Of a stretch of 64,000 nt of DNA, positions 47,764-57,752 are shown piece by piece. The notes under the pieces were generated by a model, which saw nothing but the letters and a program-made list of their open reading frames with translations, made no database searches and was not told the DNA's origin. Positions within the stretch are counted from its first letter, which is position 1, and the number at the start of each line of letters is the position of its first letter. Origin of the DNA: Pseudomonas sp. CROZ-RG-20F-R04-15 (GTDB taxonomy: Bacteria > Pseudomonadota > Gammaproteobacteria > Pseudomonadales > Pseudomonadaceae); NCBI RefSeq assembly GCF_022662375.1, contig NZ_JAKNQL010000001.1:310001-374000 (forward strand). Direction: 5' to 3'. Made by a program: the position numbers and the translations under genes.

Positions 47764-49057
47764 AACCGAGAAATCCATGTCCCGCAACGAGATATCCACA
47801 ACCCCCAAACGCACGGCAGAGTTCGAAGAACTGCTGATCGACGCCGAGGCCGATGACGAACAAGTGCAACAAAGCCATCCGCTGGTGCGCCGGCCGTGGC
47901 TATTGCTGCTGGGTCTGATTCTGGTGGCGCTGAACCTGCGCCCGGCGCTGTCGAGCATGGCGCCGCTGCTCAGCGATGTGTCGAAAAGCCTCGGGTTGTC
48001 GGCGGCTCAGGCCGGTCTGCTGACCACGCTGCCGGTGCTGTGCCTCGGCTTGTTTGCACCGCTGGCGCCGATTCTGGCCCGGCGTTTCGGTGCTGAACGA
48101 GTGGTGTTGGGGATTCTGCTGACACTGGCCGGTGGGATCATTTTGCGCAGTAACTTCGGTGAGATCGGATTGTTCGCCGGCAGCGTATTGGGCGGCGCGA
48201 GCATCGGCATCGTCGGCGTGCTTTTGCCGGGCATCGTCAAACGCGATTTCGCCAAACATGCCGGCACCATGACTGGCGTCTACACCATGGCCCTGTGTCT
48301 GGGCGCGGCGATGGCGGCGGGTTCCAGCGTGCCGTTAAGCGAGCATTTTGGTGGCAGCTGGACGATCGGCCTGGGCTTCTGGGTCATCCCAGCGTTGGTT
48401 GCAGCGGTGTTCTGGCTGCCGCAAGTCGGGCAGAAACATGGCGCGCACAACGTCGCCTATCGCGTACGCGGACTGCTGCGTGATCCGCTGGCCTGGCAAG
48501 TGACCTTGTACATGGGCCTGCAATCTTCGCTGGCCTACATCGTGTTCGGCTGGTTGCCATCGATTCTGATCGGTCGTGGATTGACGCCGACGCAGGCCGG
48601 TCTGGTGTTGTCGGGTTCGGTGATCATTCAGCTTGCAAGCTCGTTGGCCGCGCCTTGGCTGGCGACCCGTGGCAAGGATCAGCGTCTGGCGATTGTGGTA
48701 GTGATGGCGCTGACCCTCGGCGGTTTGTTCGGTTGCCTGTATGCACCGATTGAAGGCCTGTGGGGCTGGGCGATTCTGCTGGGTCTGGGGCAGGGCGGTA
48801 CGTTCAGTCTGGCGCTGACGTTGATTGTGCTGCGTTCGCGGGACTCCCATGTTGCGGCGAACCTGTCGAGCATGTCTCAGGGCTTCGGTTACACGCTGGC
48901 GTCGATGGGACCGTTCGCCGTCGGCGTGGTGCATGACTGGACCGGCGGCTGGAATGCCGTGGGCTGGATCTTCGGCATCATTGGCACCGGTGCGATCATT
49001 GCCGGCCTCGGCGCCGGGCGTGCGCTGTACGTGCAAGTGCAAAGCGAAAAAATCTGA
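47753..49057 (+). CDS. CynX/NimT-family MFS transporter
   Basis: A 434-residue permease. An acidic N-terminal extension (about 1-45) precedes twelve hydrophobic helices; LNLRPALSSMAPLLSDVS after the first helix is the CynX/NimT hallmark. The family includes the E. coli cyanate and nitroimidazole transporters; actual substrates in Pseudomonas are unknown. A second ATG at 47777 is possible. It is co-transcribed with the upstream GntR regulator. Confidence 0.9.
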   Translation: MNLETEKSMSRNEISTTPKRTAEFEELLIDAEADDEQVQQSHPLVRRPWLLLLGLILVALNLRPALSSMAPLLSDVSKSLGLSAAQAGLLTTLPVLCLGLFAPLAPILARRFGAERVVLGILLTLAGGIILRSNFGEIGLFAGSVLGGASIGIVGVLLPGIVKRDFAKHAGTMTGVYTMALCLGAAMAAGSSVPLSEHFGGSWTIGLGFWVIPALVAAVFWLPQVGQKHGAHNVAYRVRGLLRDPLAWQVTLYMGLQSSLAYIVFGWLPSILIGRGLTPTQAGLVLSGSVIIQLASSLAAPWLATRGKDQRLAIVVVMALTLGGLFGCLYAPIEGLWGWAILLGLGQGGTFSLALTLIVLRSRDSHVAANLSSMSQGFGYTLASMGPFAVGVVHDWTGGWNAVGWIFGIIGTGAIIAGLGAGRALYVQVQSEKI

Positions 49058-49073
49058 ATGCACTGATTTTAAA

Positions 49074-49163
49074 TGTGGGAGCGAGCCTGCTCGCGAAGGC
49101 GATTTTACATTCAATATCTGTGTCGACTGACACGCCGCTTTCGCGAGCAGGCTCGCTCCCACA
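49074..49163. repeat. REP doublet
   Basis: TGTGGGAGCGAGCCTGCTCG and its inverse after the CynX-type gene. Confidence 0.9.
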
Positions 49164-49266
49164 TGGGTTTTGCGTGCTGCAGGTATTCGGTTTGCGAATG
49201 CCGATAGTGTTTCTGCGCATTGCGGATTATCGTGCTGGCACTCTGTACCTATTTTGGAGATTGCCC

Positions 49267-49737
49267 ATGAGCGAAGCCCACGCCGCGTTGATCAGCCGCT
49301 TCTACCAGGCCTTCCAGCGCCTGGATGCCGAAGCCATGGCCGCGTGCTACACCGACGATGTAGTGTTCAGCGATCCGGCCTTCGGTGAACTGCGCGGGCG
49401 CGATGCCGGCGACATGTGGCGCATGCTCACCATTCGGGCCAAGGATTTCTCGCTGACTTTCGACAACGTCCGCGCCGATGAGCGCAGCGGTGGCGCACAT
49501 TGGGTCGCGACCTACCTGTTCAGCCAGACCGGCAACATCGTCATCAACGATATCCAGGCCCGTTTCGTCTTCCGTGACGGCAAGATCTGCGAACACCACG
49601 ATCACTTCGATCTGTGGCGCTGGTCGCGTCAGGCCCTGGGTTTCAAAGGCCTGCTACTGGGCTGGACACCGCTGGTACGCAACGCCGTGCGTGCCCAAGC
49701 GTTGAAGGGACTGAAGGCATTTCAGGCCGGTCGCTGA
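49267..49737 (+). CDS. NTF2-like/SnoaL-type protein
   Basis: A 156-residue soluble protein with the cone-fold pattern: LISRFYQAFQRLDAEAMAAC, then YTDDVVFSDPAFGELRG and a beta-sheet HWVATYLFSQTGNIVIND. HHDHFDLWRWSRQALG near the C terminus is a conserved block in this group. The ATG at 49267 follows TTGGAG; the longer frame from 49075 runs through a REP doublet and is rejected. The function is unknown; members range from enzymes to binding proteins. Confidence 0.85.
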   Translation: MSEAHAALISRFYQAFQRLDAEAMAACYTDDVVFSDPAFGELRGRDAGDMWRMLTIRAKDFSLTFDNVRADERSGGAHWVATYLFSQTGNIVINDIQARFVFRDGKICEHHDHFDLWRWSRQALGFKGLLLGWTPLVRNAVRAQALKGLKAFQAGR

Positions 49738-49776
49738 TAAGATCGCGGCCTGTTTCCTACACGCCTTGATCCCGAA

Positions 49777-50079
49777 GTGACCAGCCTTAGCGAAAAATCT
49801 GTCGAAGTTGCCGAACCAGTGAGCAAGTCCTGGTTCGTCTACCTCGTGCGCGCCGCCAATGGCTCGTTGTACTGCGGAATCAGCGACGACCCGGTGCGCC
49901 GCTTCGCCAAGCATCAAAGCGGCAAAGGCGCGCGGTTCTTCCTCTCCAGCCCGGCGATGGCGCTGGTCTATACCGAGCTATGCCGAGACAAGAGCGATGC
50001 GCTGCGCCAGGAACGTTTGATCAAAAAGCTCAGGAAAAGCGCCAAGGAATGCCTGGTCGCGTCTTATCAATCTGACTGA
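49777..50079 (+). CDS. GIY-YIG nuclease family protein (YhbQ-like)
   Basis: A 100-residue single-domain GIY-YIG protein. The diagnostic segment is [20 protein letters not shown] with the following Arg (PVRRFAKHQ) and later Glu in [10 protein letters not shown]. The YhbQ/UPF0213 group has weak nuclease activity in some members, and its role in DNA repair is not settled. It starts with GTG at 49777; the ribosome binding site is poor. It lies 39 bp after the NTF2-like gene. Confidence 0.85.
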   Translation: MTSLSEKSVEVAEPVSKSWFVYLVRAANGSLYCGISDDPVRRFAKHQSGKGARFFLSSPAMALVYTELCRDKSDALRQERLIKKLRKSAKECLVASYQSD

Positions 50080-50163
50080 TTGGTTCCCATCAGGCAGATC
50101 TGTAGGCTGCTAAGCAAATGCACGCTAAGCTGCTGACTCACTATCTGAGCGGCGGAGCCGAGC

Positions 50164-51099
50164 ATGTCCGAGTTGATTCTCCACCATTACCCGACCTCCC
50201 CATTTGCCGAGAAGGCCCGCCTGTTGCTGGGCTTCAAAGGCTTGTCGTGGCGCTCGGTGCATATCTCGCCGGTGATGCCGAAACCGGATCTGACGGCGCT
50301 GACCGGTGGCTACCGCAAGACCCCGGTGCTGCAGATTGGTGCTGACATCTATTGCGACACTTCGTTAATCGCGCGGCGCCTGGAGCAGGAAAAGGCGTTG
50401 CCAGCGTTCTTCCCCGAAGGTCAGGAATTTACCGCTGCCAGTTTTGCCACATGGGCTGATTCGGTGGTGTTTCAACATGCGGTGAGTCTGGTGTTTCAGC
50501 CGGAATCGGTGGCGGTGCGTTTCGCCAAGCTGCCGCCGGAAGCGATCAAAGCTTTTATTGCTGACCGCGCTGGTCTGTTCAGTGGTGGCAGCGCCACGCG
50601 TTTGTCTGCCGAACAAGCCAAGCATCAATGGCCGACGATCATGGCCCGTCTGGAGCAGCAGTTACAGCGCGAGCAGGGCGACTTCCTGTTCGGCGAACCG
50701 TCGATTGCCGACTTCGCCCTCGCGCATCCCATGTGGTTTCTGAAAGCAACTCATGTCACGGCACCGCTGGTGGATGAGTATCCGGCGGTTGCAGCCTGGT
50801 TGGGCCGAGTGTTGGGCTTTGGCCATGGCGCGGCGAGTGCGATGACTTCGGAAGAGGCGCTTGAGGTTGCACGCAATGCGACGCCGGCGGCATTGCCGGA
50901 TGAGCCGTTCGTAGATCCGAACGGCTTCAAGGTTGGGCAGCAGGTGGCGATCGCCGCGACGGATTACGGGGTTGATCCGGTGGTGGGTGAGTTGCTGTTT
51001 GCCGGTAGCGAAGAGCTGATCATTCGTCGCGAAGACGAGCGTGGCGGTGTGGTGCATGTGCACTTCCCGCGATTTGGATTCCGCATCGAAGCCCGCTAA
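50164..51099 (+). CDS. Glutathione S-transferase-like protein with extra C-terminal domain
   Basis: A 311-residue protein. The N-terminal thioredoxin-like GST domain (about 1-80) has LILHHYPTSPFAEKARLLLG and the cis-proline and glutathione-binding positions in RKTPVLQIGADIYCDTSLIA. A helical GST C domain (about 90-210) follows. About 95 further residues form a beta-rich domain (FKVGQQVAIAATDYG to the end) not found in ordinary GSTs. The catalytic residue could be Ser12 or Thr11. The substrate is unknown. Confidence 0.85.
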   Translation: MSELILHHYPTSPFAEKARLLLGFKGLSWRSVHISPVMPKPDLTALTGGYRKTPVLQIGADIYCDTSLIARRLEQEKALPAFFPEGQEFTAASFATWADSVVFQHAVSLVFQPESVAVRFAKLPPEAIKAFIADRAGLFSGGSATRLSAEQAKHQWPTIMARLEQQLQREQGDFLFGEPSIADFALAHPMWFLKATHVTAPLVDEYPAVAAWLGRVLGFGHGAASAMTSEEALEVARNATPAALPDEPFVDPNGFKVGQQVAIAATDYGVDPVVGELLFAGSEELIIRREDERGGVVHVHFPRFGFRIEAR

Positions 51100-51107
51100 A
51101 GATCCAT

Positions 51108-51197
51108 TGTGGGAGCGAGCCTGCTCGCGAAAGCGCTGTGTCAGACAACAACAGTGTTGAATGATCAGGCGTCTTCGCGAGCAGGCTCGCTCCCACA
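51108..51197. repeat. REP doublet
   Basis: TGTGGGAGCGAGCCTGCTCG and its inverse between the convergent GST-like and glutaredoxin genes. Confidence 0.9.
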
Positions 51198-51201
51198 TCG
51201 G

Positions 51202-51552
51202 TTACTTCAGAGCGGCGAGGATTTCGTCCGGGTCGAATCCGCGAATCAAAGTGCCGTTGACATCGATCAACGGTATCCCGCGTCCGCCCAAGGCCTCATA
51301 CGCCTTGCGCGCCTCGGCATCCTTCTCGATATCGAATTCCTTGAAGGGAATCCCCTTGCTGTCGAGAAAGCGTTTGGTCTGCTTGCAGTAGCCACACCAG
51401 TCGGTGGCGTAGAGCACGACATTAGCCTGCGCGCGCGTCTGCTCGGCAACCATCTGCGAGGGGTTGAACAGCCGCTCGATCTTGCCCCAGTTCTGATAGA
51501 CCACGACCACCAGCAGAACCAGCGCAACCTTCTTCAGCACATTGCCGAGCAT
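51202..51552 (-). CDS. Membrane-anchored glutaredoxin-like protein
   Basis: A 116-residue protein. An N-terminal hydrophobic helix (about 6-20, VALVLLVVVVYQ) is followed by a glutaredoxin fold with the redox motif CGYC in YATDWCGYCKQTKRFL, the cis-Pro in GGRGIPLIDVNG, and GFDPDEILAAL at the end. It is likely tethered to the membrane; which side is not clear. Its ATG overlaps the yejK stop (TGATG), so the two are coupled. Confidence 0.88.
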   Translation of the reverse strand: MLGNVLKKVALVLLVVVVYQNWGKIERLFNPSQMVAEQTRAQANVVLYATDWCGYCKQTKRFLDSKGIPFKEFDIEKDAEARKAYEALGGRGIPLIDVNGTLIRGFDPDEILAALK

Positions 51553-52556
51553 CAGTTACGCCGCTTCAGCTGATCAGTGAGCGAGGTTGGCAGGCCTTTG
51601 ATCACCAGGGTGCCAGCCTCTTCGTCATACTCGATCTTCGAACCCAGCAGATGCGCTTCGAAGCTGATCGACAGGCCTTCGGCGCGGCCGGTGAAGCGGC
51701 GGAATTGATTCAGGGTGCGTTTGTCCGCCGGAATCTCCGGGGACAGGCCGTAATCCTTGTTGCGGATGTGATCGTAAAAGGCTTTCGGGCGTTCTTCGTC
51801 GATCAGCTCGGAGAGTTCTTCCAGGCCCATCGGTTCGCCAAGTTTGGCCTGGCTGCTGGCGTAATCGACCAGGGTCTTGGTCTTCTCGCGAGCGGATTCT
51901 TCCGGCAGGTCCTCGCTCTCGACGAAGTCGCTGAACGCCTTGAGCAGGGTGCGCGTCTCGCCCGGGCCGTCGACACCTTCCTGGCAGCCGATGAAGTCGC
52001 GGAAGTATTCCGACACCTTCTTGCCGTTCTTGCCCTTGATGAACGAGATGTACTGCTTGGACTGCTTGTTGTTCTGCCACTCGGAAACGTTGATTCGCGC
52101 CGCGAGATGCAATTGGCCGAGGTCGAGGTGGCGCGACGGGGTCACGTCCAGCTCGTCGGTCACCGCCACGCCTTCGCTGTGGTGCAGCAGGGCGATAGCC
52201 AGGTAATCGGTCATGCCTTGCTGATAGTGGGCGAACAGCACGTGGCCGCCGACTGACAGGTTCGACTCTTCCATGAGCTTCTGCAGGTGCTCGACCGCGA
52301 CTTTGCTGAACGCGGTGAAGTCCTTGCCGCCTTCCATGTATTCCTTCAGCCAGCCGCTGAACGGGAACGCACCGGATTCCGGGTGGAACAGGCCCCAGGC
52401 TTTGCCCTGTTTGGCGTTATAGCTCTCGTTGAGGTCGGCGAGCATGTTCTCGATGGCTGCAGACTCGGCCAGTTCCGTGTCACGGGCGTGCAGAACTGCG
52501 GGCGTGCCGTCGGGTTTTTTGTCGATCAGGTGGACGATGCAATGACGGATCGGCAT
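51552..52556 (-). CDS. yejK: Nucleoid-associated protein YejK (NdpA)
   Basis: A 334-residue protein of the 37-kDa nucleoid-associated family. It starts [17 protein letters not shown]; blocks [31 protein letters not shown] and [16 protein letters not shown] are conserved. The frame opens at 52625, but homologues start at the ATG at 52556. The exact role in DNA organisation is unknown. It is divergent from an HU gene across a 395-bp region, so two nucleoid proteins share an upstream region. Confidence 0.93.
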   Translation of the reverse strand: MPIRHCIVHLIDKKPDGTPAVLHARDTELAESAAIENMLADLNESYNAKQGKAWGLFHPESGAFPFSGWLKEYMEGGKDFTAFSKVAVEHLQKLMEESNLSVGGHVLFAHYQQGMTDYLAIALLHHSEGVAVTDELDVTPSRHLDLGQLHLAARINVSEWQNNKQSKQYISFIKGKNGKKVSEYFRDFIGCQEGVDGPGETRTLLKAFSDFVESEDLPEESAREKTKTLVDYASSQAKLGEPMGLEELSELIDEERPKAFYDHIRNKDYGLSPEIPADKRTLNQFRRFTGRAEGLSISFEAHLLGSKIEYDEEAGTLVIKGLPTSLTDQLKRRN

Positions 52557-52951
52557 GGGCTTCTCGGCTGTTGGAAGGGAGGAGGGCAGGCTCCCCCGAA
52601 AAAGCGCCCAGTGTACCGCAACCACTGGTTTTGGCGCGGGTTGTAGGGCAAAACCGGGGCGCGCACTGGCGCTTATGCAGTTTTTTACCGATTTAGCGCA
52701 ATAAAGCTGACCAAATGGGTAGCTAGAGGCGGATATTTCCCCGGCTCTGTGCTAGTTTTGCCCGGTCTTACGCGAAGTCACTGCGTTAAGCGTGCAATCA
52801 GCATTTGTCAGGTCGAACCAAACCCTGATTTCGGTATCTATAACCCGACTCGTCGTGGTTATCGCCGAGGGTGCCAGATCCAGAAGATCGGGCTCGATGG
52901 CTGACACTGCACTCTGCAATCCATATGAATTTGATAGGGAAGGAACACTAC
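52557..52951. promoter_or_regulatory. Intergenic region between yejK and the HU gene
   Basis: The 395 bp hold no supported gene. TGTGCTAGTTTT near 52747 could be a -10 region for the HU gene, which would give it a leader of roughly 190 nt. AAGGAA 7 bases before the HU ATG is a strong ribosome binding site. Confidence 0.4.
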
Positions 52952-53233
52952 ATGGCTCTTACTAAAGACCAACTGATCGCCGACATCGCTGAAGCTATCG
53001 ACGCGCCGAAAACCACCGCGCGTAACGCTCTGGACCAACTGGGCCAAATCGTTGCCGATCAGCTGGAAAACGGCGGCGAAATCACCTTGCCAGGTATCGG
53101 CAAGCTGAAAGTGACCGAGCGTCCTGCCCGCACTGGCCGTAACCCTTCGACTGGCGCTGCCATCGAAATCCCTGCAAAGAAAGTGATCAAGCTGGTTGTG
53201 GCCAAAGGCCTGACCGACGCTGTGAACAAGTAA
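52952..53233 (+). CDS. HU-family DNA-binding protein (HupN-like)
   Basis: A 93-residue HU-type nucleoid protein. It starts MALTKDQLIADIAEAIDAPK, and the DNA-binding arm has RPARTGRNPSTGAAIEIPAK, with the conserved proline in the arm. It differs from the HupA/HupB types (which begin MNK or MRK), and from memory it matches the third Pseudomonas HU, HupN, found next to ndpA/yejK and valS in P. putida. A frame to 52871 is rejected. A strong terminator follows. Confidence 0.93.
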   Translation: MALTKDQLIADIAEAIDAPKTTARNALDQLGQIVADQLENGGEITLPGIGKLKVTERPARTGRNPSTGAAIEIPAKKVIKLVVAKGLTDAVNK

Positions 53234-53243
53234 GACGCAGCGA

Positions 53244-53286
53244 TAAAAAAACCGTGCTCCGGAGCAATCCGGGCACGGTTTTTTTG
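53244..53286 (+). terminator. Rho-independent terminator of the HU gene
   Basis: AAAAAACCGTGC pairs with GCACGGTTTTTTT around a short loop. It is 10 bp after the stop. Confidence 0.93.
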
Positions 53287-53320
53287 TGTCTGCGATTTGA
53301 TGGCTGAATCGCAGGGCCAA

Positions 53321-53410
53321 TGTGGGAGCGAGCCTGCTCGCGAATGCAGTGGTTCAGTCTCCTTCAATATCGACTGATATACCGCCTTCGCGAGCAGGCT
53401 CGCTCCCACA
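53321..53410. repeat. REP doublet
   Basis: TGTGGGAGCGAGCCTGCTCG and its inverse between the convergent HU and rlmF genes. Confidence 0.9.
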
Positions 53411-53426
53411 GGGGATCTTCGGTTTC

Positions 53427-54446
53427 TTAGCGGACCCAGCGCTCGCGGCGCCAGATCTGCTGTTCGGACTTGGTCTGGAAAGTCCAGGCGACGAAACGGC
53501 TTTGCTTCTGACCTTGGGACATCTCCACCACTTGGCTTTCCAGCACGCCGGCCTTTTTCAGCGCGGTTTCGATGGCCGGCAGGTTCGACGCTTTCGACAC
53601 CAAGGTGCTGAACCACAGCACTTTGTGCTGGAAGTTCGCGCTCTCGGCAATCAGTTGCGTCACGAAACGCGCTTCACCGCCTTCACACCACAGCTCAGCC
53701 GATTGCCCGCCGAAGTTCAGCACCGGCAGTTTGCGTTTCGGGTCGGCCTTGCCCAGCGCACGCCATTTGCGCTCGCTGCCCTTGGTCGCTTCGTCCATCG
53801 AAGCGTGGAACGGCGGGTTGCACATGGTCAGGTCAAAGCGCTCACCCGGCTCCAGCAAGCCGATCAGGATGTGCTTGCGGTTTTCCTGCTGACGCAGCTG
53901 GATGACTTTGTTCAGGTCGTTGGACTGAACGATGGCGCGAGCAGCGGCCACGGCGGTCGGGTCGATCTCCGAGCCGAGGAAGTGCCAGCGGTATTCGCTG
54001 TTACCGATCAGCGGATACACGCAGTTGGCGCCCATGCCGATGTCCAGCACGTTGACGATCGCGCCGCGTGGCACCTTGCCGTCGTTCATGCTCGCGAGCA
54101 GGTCGGCTAGAAAGTGCACGTAATCGGCACGGCCCGGCACAGGCGGGCAGAGGTAGTCTGCCGGGATGTCCCAGTGTTGAATGCCATAAAACGACTTGAG
54201 CAGCGCCCGGTTGAACACGCGCACCGCATCGGGACTGGCGAAGTCGATGCTTTCCTTGCCGTACGGATTGGTGATCACGAACTTCGCCAGTTCCGGCGTG
54301 GTTTTGATCAGCGCCGGGAAGTCGTAACGACCCTGATGGCGATTGCGCGGGTGCAGGCTGGCCTTTTCACGCGGCTCGACGGTCTTGGCCGGGGTCGCGG
54401 AGTCAGGCTTCTTGCGCGCAGGTTTGGGTGTGCGGGGGGCGTTCAT
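53427..54446 (-). CDS. rlmF: 23S rRNA (adenine(1618)-N6)-methyltransferase RlmF
   Basis: A 339-residue S-adenosylmethionine-dependent enzyme that methylates A1618 of 23S rRNA. A basic N-terminal tail (about 1-30) precedes [33 protein letters not shown] is the cofactor-binding motif I and NPPFHAS the catalytic motif IV. The frame runs up to 54659 through a REP doublet; the ATG at 54446 gives the family N terminus. It is separated from valS by the valS terminator and a REP pair. Confidence 0.94.
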   Translation of the reverse strand: MNAPRTPKPARKKPDSATPAKTVEPREKASLHPRNRHQGRYDFPALIKTTPELAKFVITNPYGKESIDFASPDAVRVFNRALLKSFYGIQHWDIPADYLCPPVPGRADYVHFLADLLASMNDGKVPRGAIVNVLDIGMGANCVYPLIGNSEYRWHFLGSEIDPTAVAAARAIVQSNDLNKVIQLRQQENRKHILIGLLEPGERFDLTMCNPPFHASMDEATKGSERKWRALGKADPKRKLPVLNFGGQSAELWCEGGEARFVTQLIAESANFQHKVLWFSTLVSKASNLPAIETALKKAGVLESQVVEMSQGQKQSRFVAWTFQTKSEQQIWRRERWVR

Positions 54447-54537
54447 GGGCGTGGTCGATTCGGGTATGGCTGAAAGTGGCGGGTATTGTCCCACATCCAG
54501 CCGCTGCGAACTCAATATCAGCAACACCACCGATCTC

Positions 54538-54628
54538 TGTGGGAGCGAGCTTGCTCGCGAAAACGTCCTCTCAGTCAACATCACTTTCGCCTGACACGGC
54601 CTCTTCGCGAGCAAGCTCGCTCCCACAG
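54538..54628. repeat. REP doublet
   Basis: TGTGGGAGCGAGCTTGCTCG and its inverse between valS and rlmF. Confidence 0.9.
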
Positions 54629-54660
54629 GGATTGGCAGTGGATGAAGGAAAGCAGGCAAT

Positions 54661-54700
54661 AAAAAAGGCGCGTCACCCTATCGGGTGGCGCGCCTTTTTA
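54661..54700 (-). terminator. Rho-independent terminator of valS
   Basis: AAAAGGCGCG...CACCC pairs with GGGTG...CGCGCCTTTTT, flanked by A and T runs on the two sides, 14 bp after the valS stop. It could act in both directions. Confidence 0.9.
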
Positions 54701-54713
54701 ATGCGATTTGCCG

Positions 54714-57560
54714 TTACAGGCTGGCAATCCGCGCGTGCTGCTCGGCCAGTTTGCCCAGGGCTTGTTCAGCCTCGGCCAGTTTGGCGCGTTCCTTCTCGAT
54801 GACTTCAGCCGGGGCCTTGTCGACGAAACCGGCGTTGGACAGTTTGCCGCCAACGCGCTGGACTTCGCCCTGCAGACGCAGGATTTCCTTGTCCAGACGC
54901 GCCAGTTCGGCGCCCTTGTCGATCAAACCGGCCATCGGCACCAGTACTTCCATCTCGCCAACCAGCGCGGTGGCGGACAGCGGTGCTTCTTCGCCAGCCT
55001 GCAGAACGGTGATCGATTCCAGACGCGCCAGCTTCTTCAGCAGCGCTTCGTTCTCGGTCAGACGGCGCTGGTCTTCAGCGCTGACGTTCTTCAGGTAGAT
55101 CGGCAGTGGCTTGCCCGGGCCGATGTTCATTTCGCCACGGATGTTACGCGTGCCGAGCATCAGTTCCTTGAGCCATTCGATGTCGTTTTCGGCAGCTGGA
55201 TCAATGCGCTCTTCGTTGGCCACTGGCCAAGCTTGCAGCATGATCGTCTTGCCCTGAATGCCGGCCAGCGGCGCGATGCGCTGCCAGATTTCTTCAGTGA
55301 TGAACGGCATGAACGGATGCGCCAGACGCAGTGCCACTTCCAGTACGCGAACCAGCGTACGGCGAGTGCCGCGCTGACGTTCAACCGGTGCGTTCTCGTC
55401 CCACAGCACAGGCTTGGACAGTTCCAGGTACCAGTCGCAGTACTGGTTCCAGATGAACTCGTACAGCGCTTGCGCGGCGAGGTCGAAACGGAACTGATCC
55501 AACTGACGGGTCACTTCGGCTTCGGTGCGTTGCAACTGCGAGATGATCCAGCGGTCCGCCAGCGACAGCTCGTAGGCTTCGCCGTTCTGGCCGCAATCTT
55601 CGCCCTTGTCCAGAACGTAACGCGCGGCGTTCCAGATCTTGTTGCAGAAGTTGCGATAGCCTTCAACGCGGCCCATGTCGAACTTGATGTCGCGACCGGT
55701 CGAGGCCAGCGAGCAGAAGGTGAAGCGCAGAGCGTCGGTGCCGTAGCTGGCGATGCCGTCGGCGAACTCGTCGCGGGTCTGCTTCTCGATTTTCTTCGCC
55801 AGTTTCGGCTGCATCAGGCCGGAGGTGCGTTTCTGCACCAGTTCTTCCAGCTCGATACCGTCGATGATGTCCAGCGGGTCAAGGACGTTACCCTTGGACT
55901 TGGACATCTTCTGGCCCTGGCCATCGCGCACCAGACCGTGCACATAAACGGTCTTGAACGGCACCTGCGGCGTGCCGTCCTCGTTCTTGATCAGGTGCAT
56001 GGTCAGCATGATCATCCGGGCAACCCAGAAGAAAATGATGTCGAAGCCCGTCACCAGTACGTCGGTGGAGTGGAATTTCTTCAGGAACTCGGTCTGCTCG
56101 GGCCAGCCCAGAGTGGAGAACGTCCACAAGCCGGAACTGAACCAGGTGTCGAGTACGTCATTGTCCTGTTGCAGTGCCACGTCCGGGCCGAGGTTGTGCT
56201 TGGCACGCACTTCGGCTTCGTCGCGACCAACGTAGACCTTGCCCGACTCGTCGTACCAGGCCGGAATCCGGTGGCCCCACCACAGCTGACGGCTGATGCA
56301 CCAGTCCTGGATGTCGCGCATCCACGAGAAGTACATGTTTTCGTACTGCTTGGGCACGAACTGGATGCGACCGTCTTCAACGGCAGCAATCGCAGGCTCG
56401 GCGAGCGGTTTGGTCGACACGTACCACTGGTCGGTCAGCCACGGCTCGATGATGGTGCCGGAGCGGTCGCCTTTCGGCACTTTCAAGCCGTGGTCGTCGA
56501 CGCTGACCAGCAGGCCGGCGGCATCGAATGCGGCAACGATCTGCTTGCGTGCTTCGAAACGCTCAAGGCCGGCGTACTCGGCCGGGATCTGCCCGTCGAT
56601 GCTGTCGTTCAGCGTGCCGTCGAGGTTGAACACCTGGGCTGCCGGCAGCACATTGGCGTTCTTGTCGAAGATGTTCATCAGCGGCAGGTTGTGGCGCTTG
56701 CCGACTTCGTAGTCGTTGAAATCGTGGGCCGGGGTGATTTTCACGCAGCCGGTGCCGAATTCAGGATCGCAGTAATCGTCGGCGATGATCGGGATGCGGC
56801 GGCCAATCAGTGGCAGCTCGACAAACTTGCCGATCAGGGCCTGGTAGCGCTCGTCGTTCGGGTTCACCGCAACGGCGGAGTCGCCGAGCATGGTTTCCGG
56901 ACGCGTGGTCGCGACGATCAGGAAATCGTTGCCATCAGCGGTTTTCGCGCCGTCGGCCAGCGGGTACTTCAGGTTCCACAGGAAACCCTTCTCGTCGTGG
57001 TTTTCCACTTCGAGGTCGGAAATCGCCGTGTGCAGCTTGGTGTCCCAGTTGACCAGACGCTTGCCGCGGTAGATCAGGCCGTCTTCGTGCAGGCGCACGA
57101 AGGCTTCTTTAACGGCTTCCGAGAGGCCGTCGTCCATGGTGAAGCGCTCGCGGCTCCAGTCCACGGACGAGCCGAGGCGGCGGATCTGACGGCTGATGTT
57201 GCCGCCGGACTGATCCTTCCACTCCCAGACTTTCTCGAGGAATTTTTCGCGGCCCAGGTCGTGGCGATTCTGACCGGTGGCTTCCAGTTGACGCTCCACC
57301 AGCATCTGCGTGGCGATACCGGCGTGGTCGGTGCCCGGCTGCCACAGGGTGTTGCGACCCTGCATGCGGCGGAAACGGATCAGGGCGTCCATGATCGCGT
57401 TGTTGAAACCGTGACCCATGTGCAGGCTGCCGGTGACGTTCGGCGGCGGGATCATGATGGTGTAGGAGTCGCCCGCGCCTTGCGGGGCGAAGTAGTTCTC
57501 GGACTCCCAGGTGTTGTACCAGGAAGTTTCAATGGCGTGCGGCTGGTAGGTCTTATCCAT
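54714..57560 (-). CDS. valS: Valine-tRNA ligase
   Basis: A 948-residue class I aminoacyl-tRNA synthetase charging tRNA-Val. The HIGH-type motif is in [15 protein letters not shown] near residues 36-50 and KMSKS in [14 protein letters not shown]. The editing domain (about 190-350) and the C-terminal coiled coil ([20 protein letters not shown]) are present. The C terminus ends [11 protein letters not shown]. It is transcribed downstream of pepA and holC on the same strand, with a REP-like element in the gap before it. Confidence 0.98.
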   Translation of the reverse strand: MDKTYQPHAIETSWYNTWESENYFAPQGAGDSYTIMIPPPNVTGSLHMGHGFNNAIMDALIRFRRMQGRNTLWQPGTDHAGIATQMLVERQLEATGQNRHDLGREKFLEKVWEWKDQSGGNISRQIRRLGSSVDWSRERFTMDDGLSEAVKEAFVRLHEDGLIYRGKRLVNWDTKLHTAISDLEVENHDEKGFLWNLKYPLADGAKTADGNDFLIVATTRPETMLGDSAVAVNPNDERYQALIGKFVELPLIGRRIPIIADDYCDPEFGTGCVKITPAHDFNDYEVGKRHNLPLMNIFDKNANVLPAAQVFNLDGTLNDSIDGQIPAEYAGLERFEARKQIVAAFDAAGLLVSVDDHGLKVPKGDRSGTIIEPWLTDQWYVSTKPLAEPAIAAVEDGRIQFVPKQYENMYFSWMRDIQDWCISRQLWWGHRIPAWYDESGKVYVGRDEAEVRAKHNLGPDVALQQDNDVLDTWFSSGLWTFSTLGWPEQTEFLKKFHSTDVLVTGFDIIFFWVARMIMLTMHLIKNEDGTPQVPFKTVYVHGLVRDGQGQKMSKSKGNVLDPLDIIDGIELEELVQKRTSGLMQPKLAKKIEKQTRDEFADGIASYGTDALRFTFCSLASTGRDIKFDMGRVEGYRNFCNKIWNAARYVLDKGEDCGQNGEAYELSLADRWIISQLQRTEAEVTRQLDQFRFDLAAQALYEFIWNQYCDWYLELSKPVLWDENAPVERQRGTRRTLVRVLEVALRLAHPFMPFITEEIWQRIAPLAGIQGKTIMLQAWPVANEERIDPAAENDIEWLKELMLGTRNIRGEMNIGPGKPLPIYLKNVSAEDQRRLTENEALLKKLARLESITVLQAGEEAPLSATALVGEMEVLVPMAGLIDKGAELARLDKEILRLQGEVQRVGGKLSNAGFVDKAPAEVIEKERAKLAEAEQALGKLAEQHARIASL

Positions 57561-57659
57561 GCGCGGCGGGACCCTATTGGCATTAATTCAGGAAAAGCCG
57601 ACGAGTATAGCGGGGCATGGGGCCGAGGGCGAGCGGGGCGGGCCGGATGGAGATCTAAA

Positions 57660-57745
57660 TGTAGGCGCTGCCGAAGGCTGCGATCTTTTGATCTTGTCTT
57701 TAAAAAACAAAGGTCAAAAGATCGCAGCCTTCGGCAGCTCTTACA
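57660..57745. repeat. REP-like inverted element (GTAGGAGCTGCCG class)
   Basis: TGTAGGCGCTGCCGAAGGCT faces AGCCTTCGGCAGCTCTTACA, with GATCTTTTGATC and GGTCAAAAGATC inside. It lies between valS and the 57753 gene. Confidence 0.8.
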
Positions 57746-57752
57746 GGAGCGT

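Noticed and set aside
49075..49266. An N-terminal extension of the NTF2-like gene
   Set aside because: It translates through a REP doublet (giving [15 protein letters not shown] sequence); the ATG at 49267 has a good ribosome binding site and the family start.
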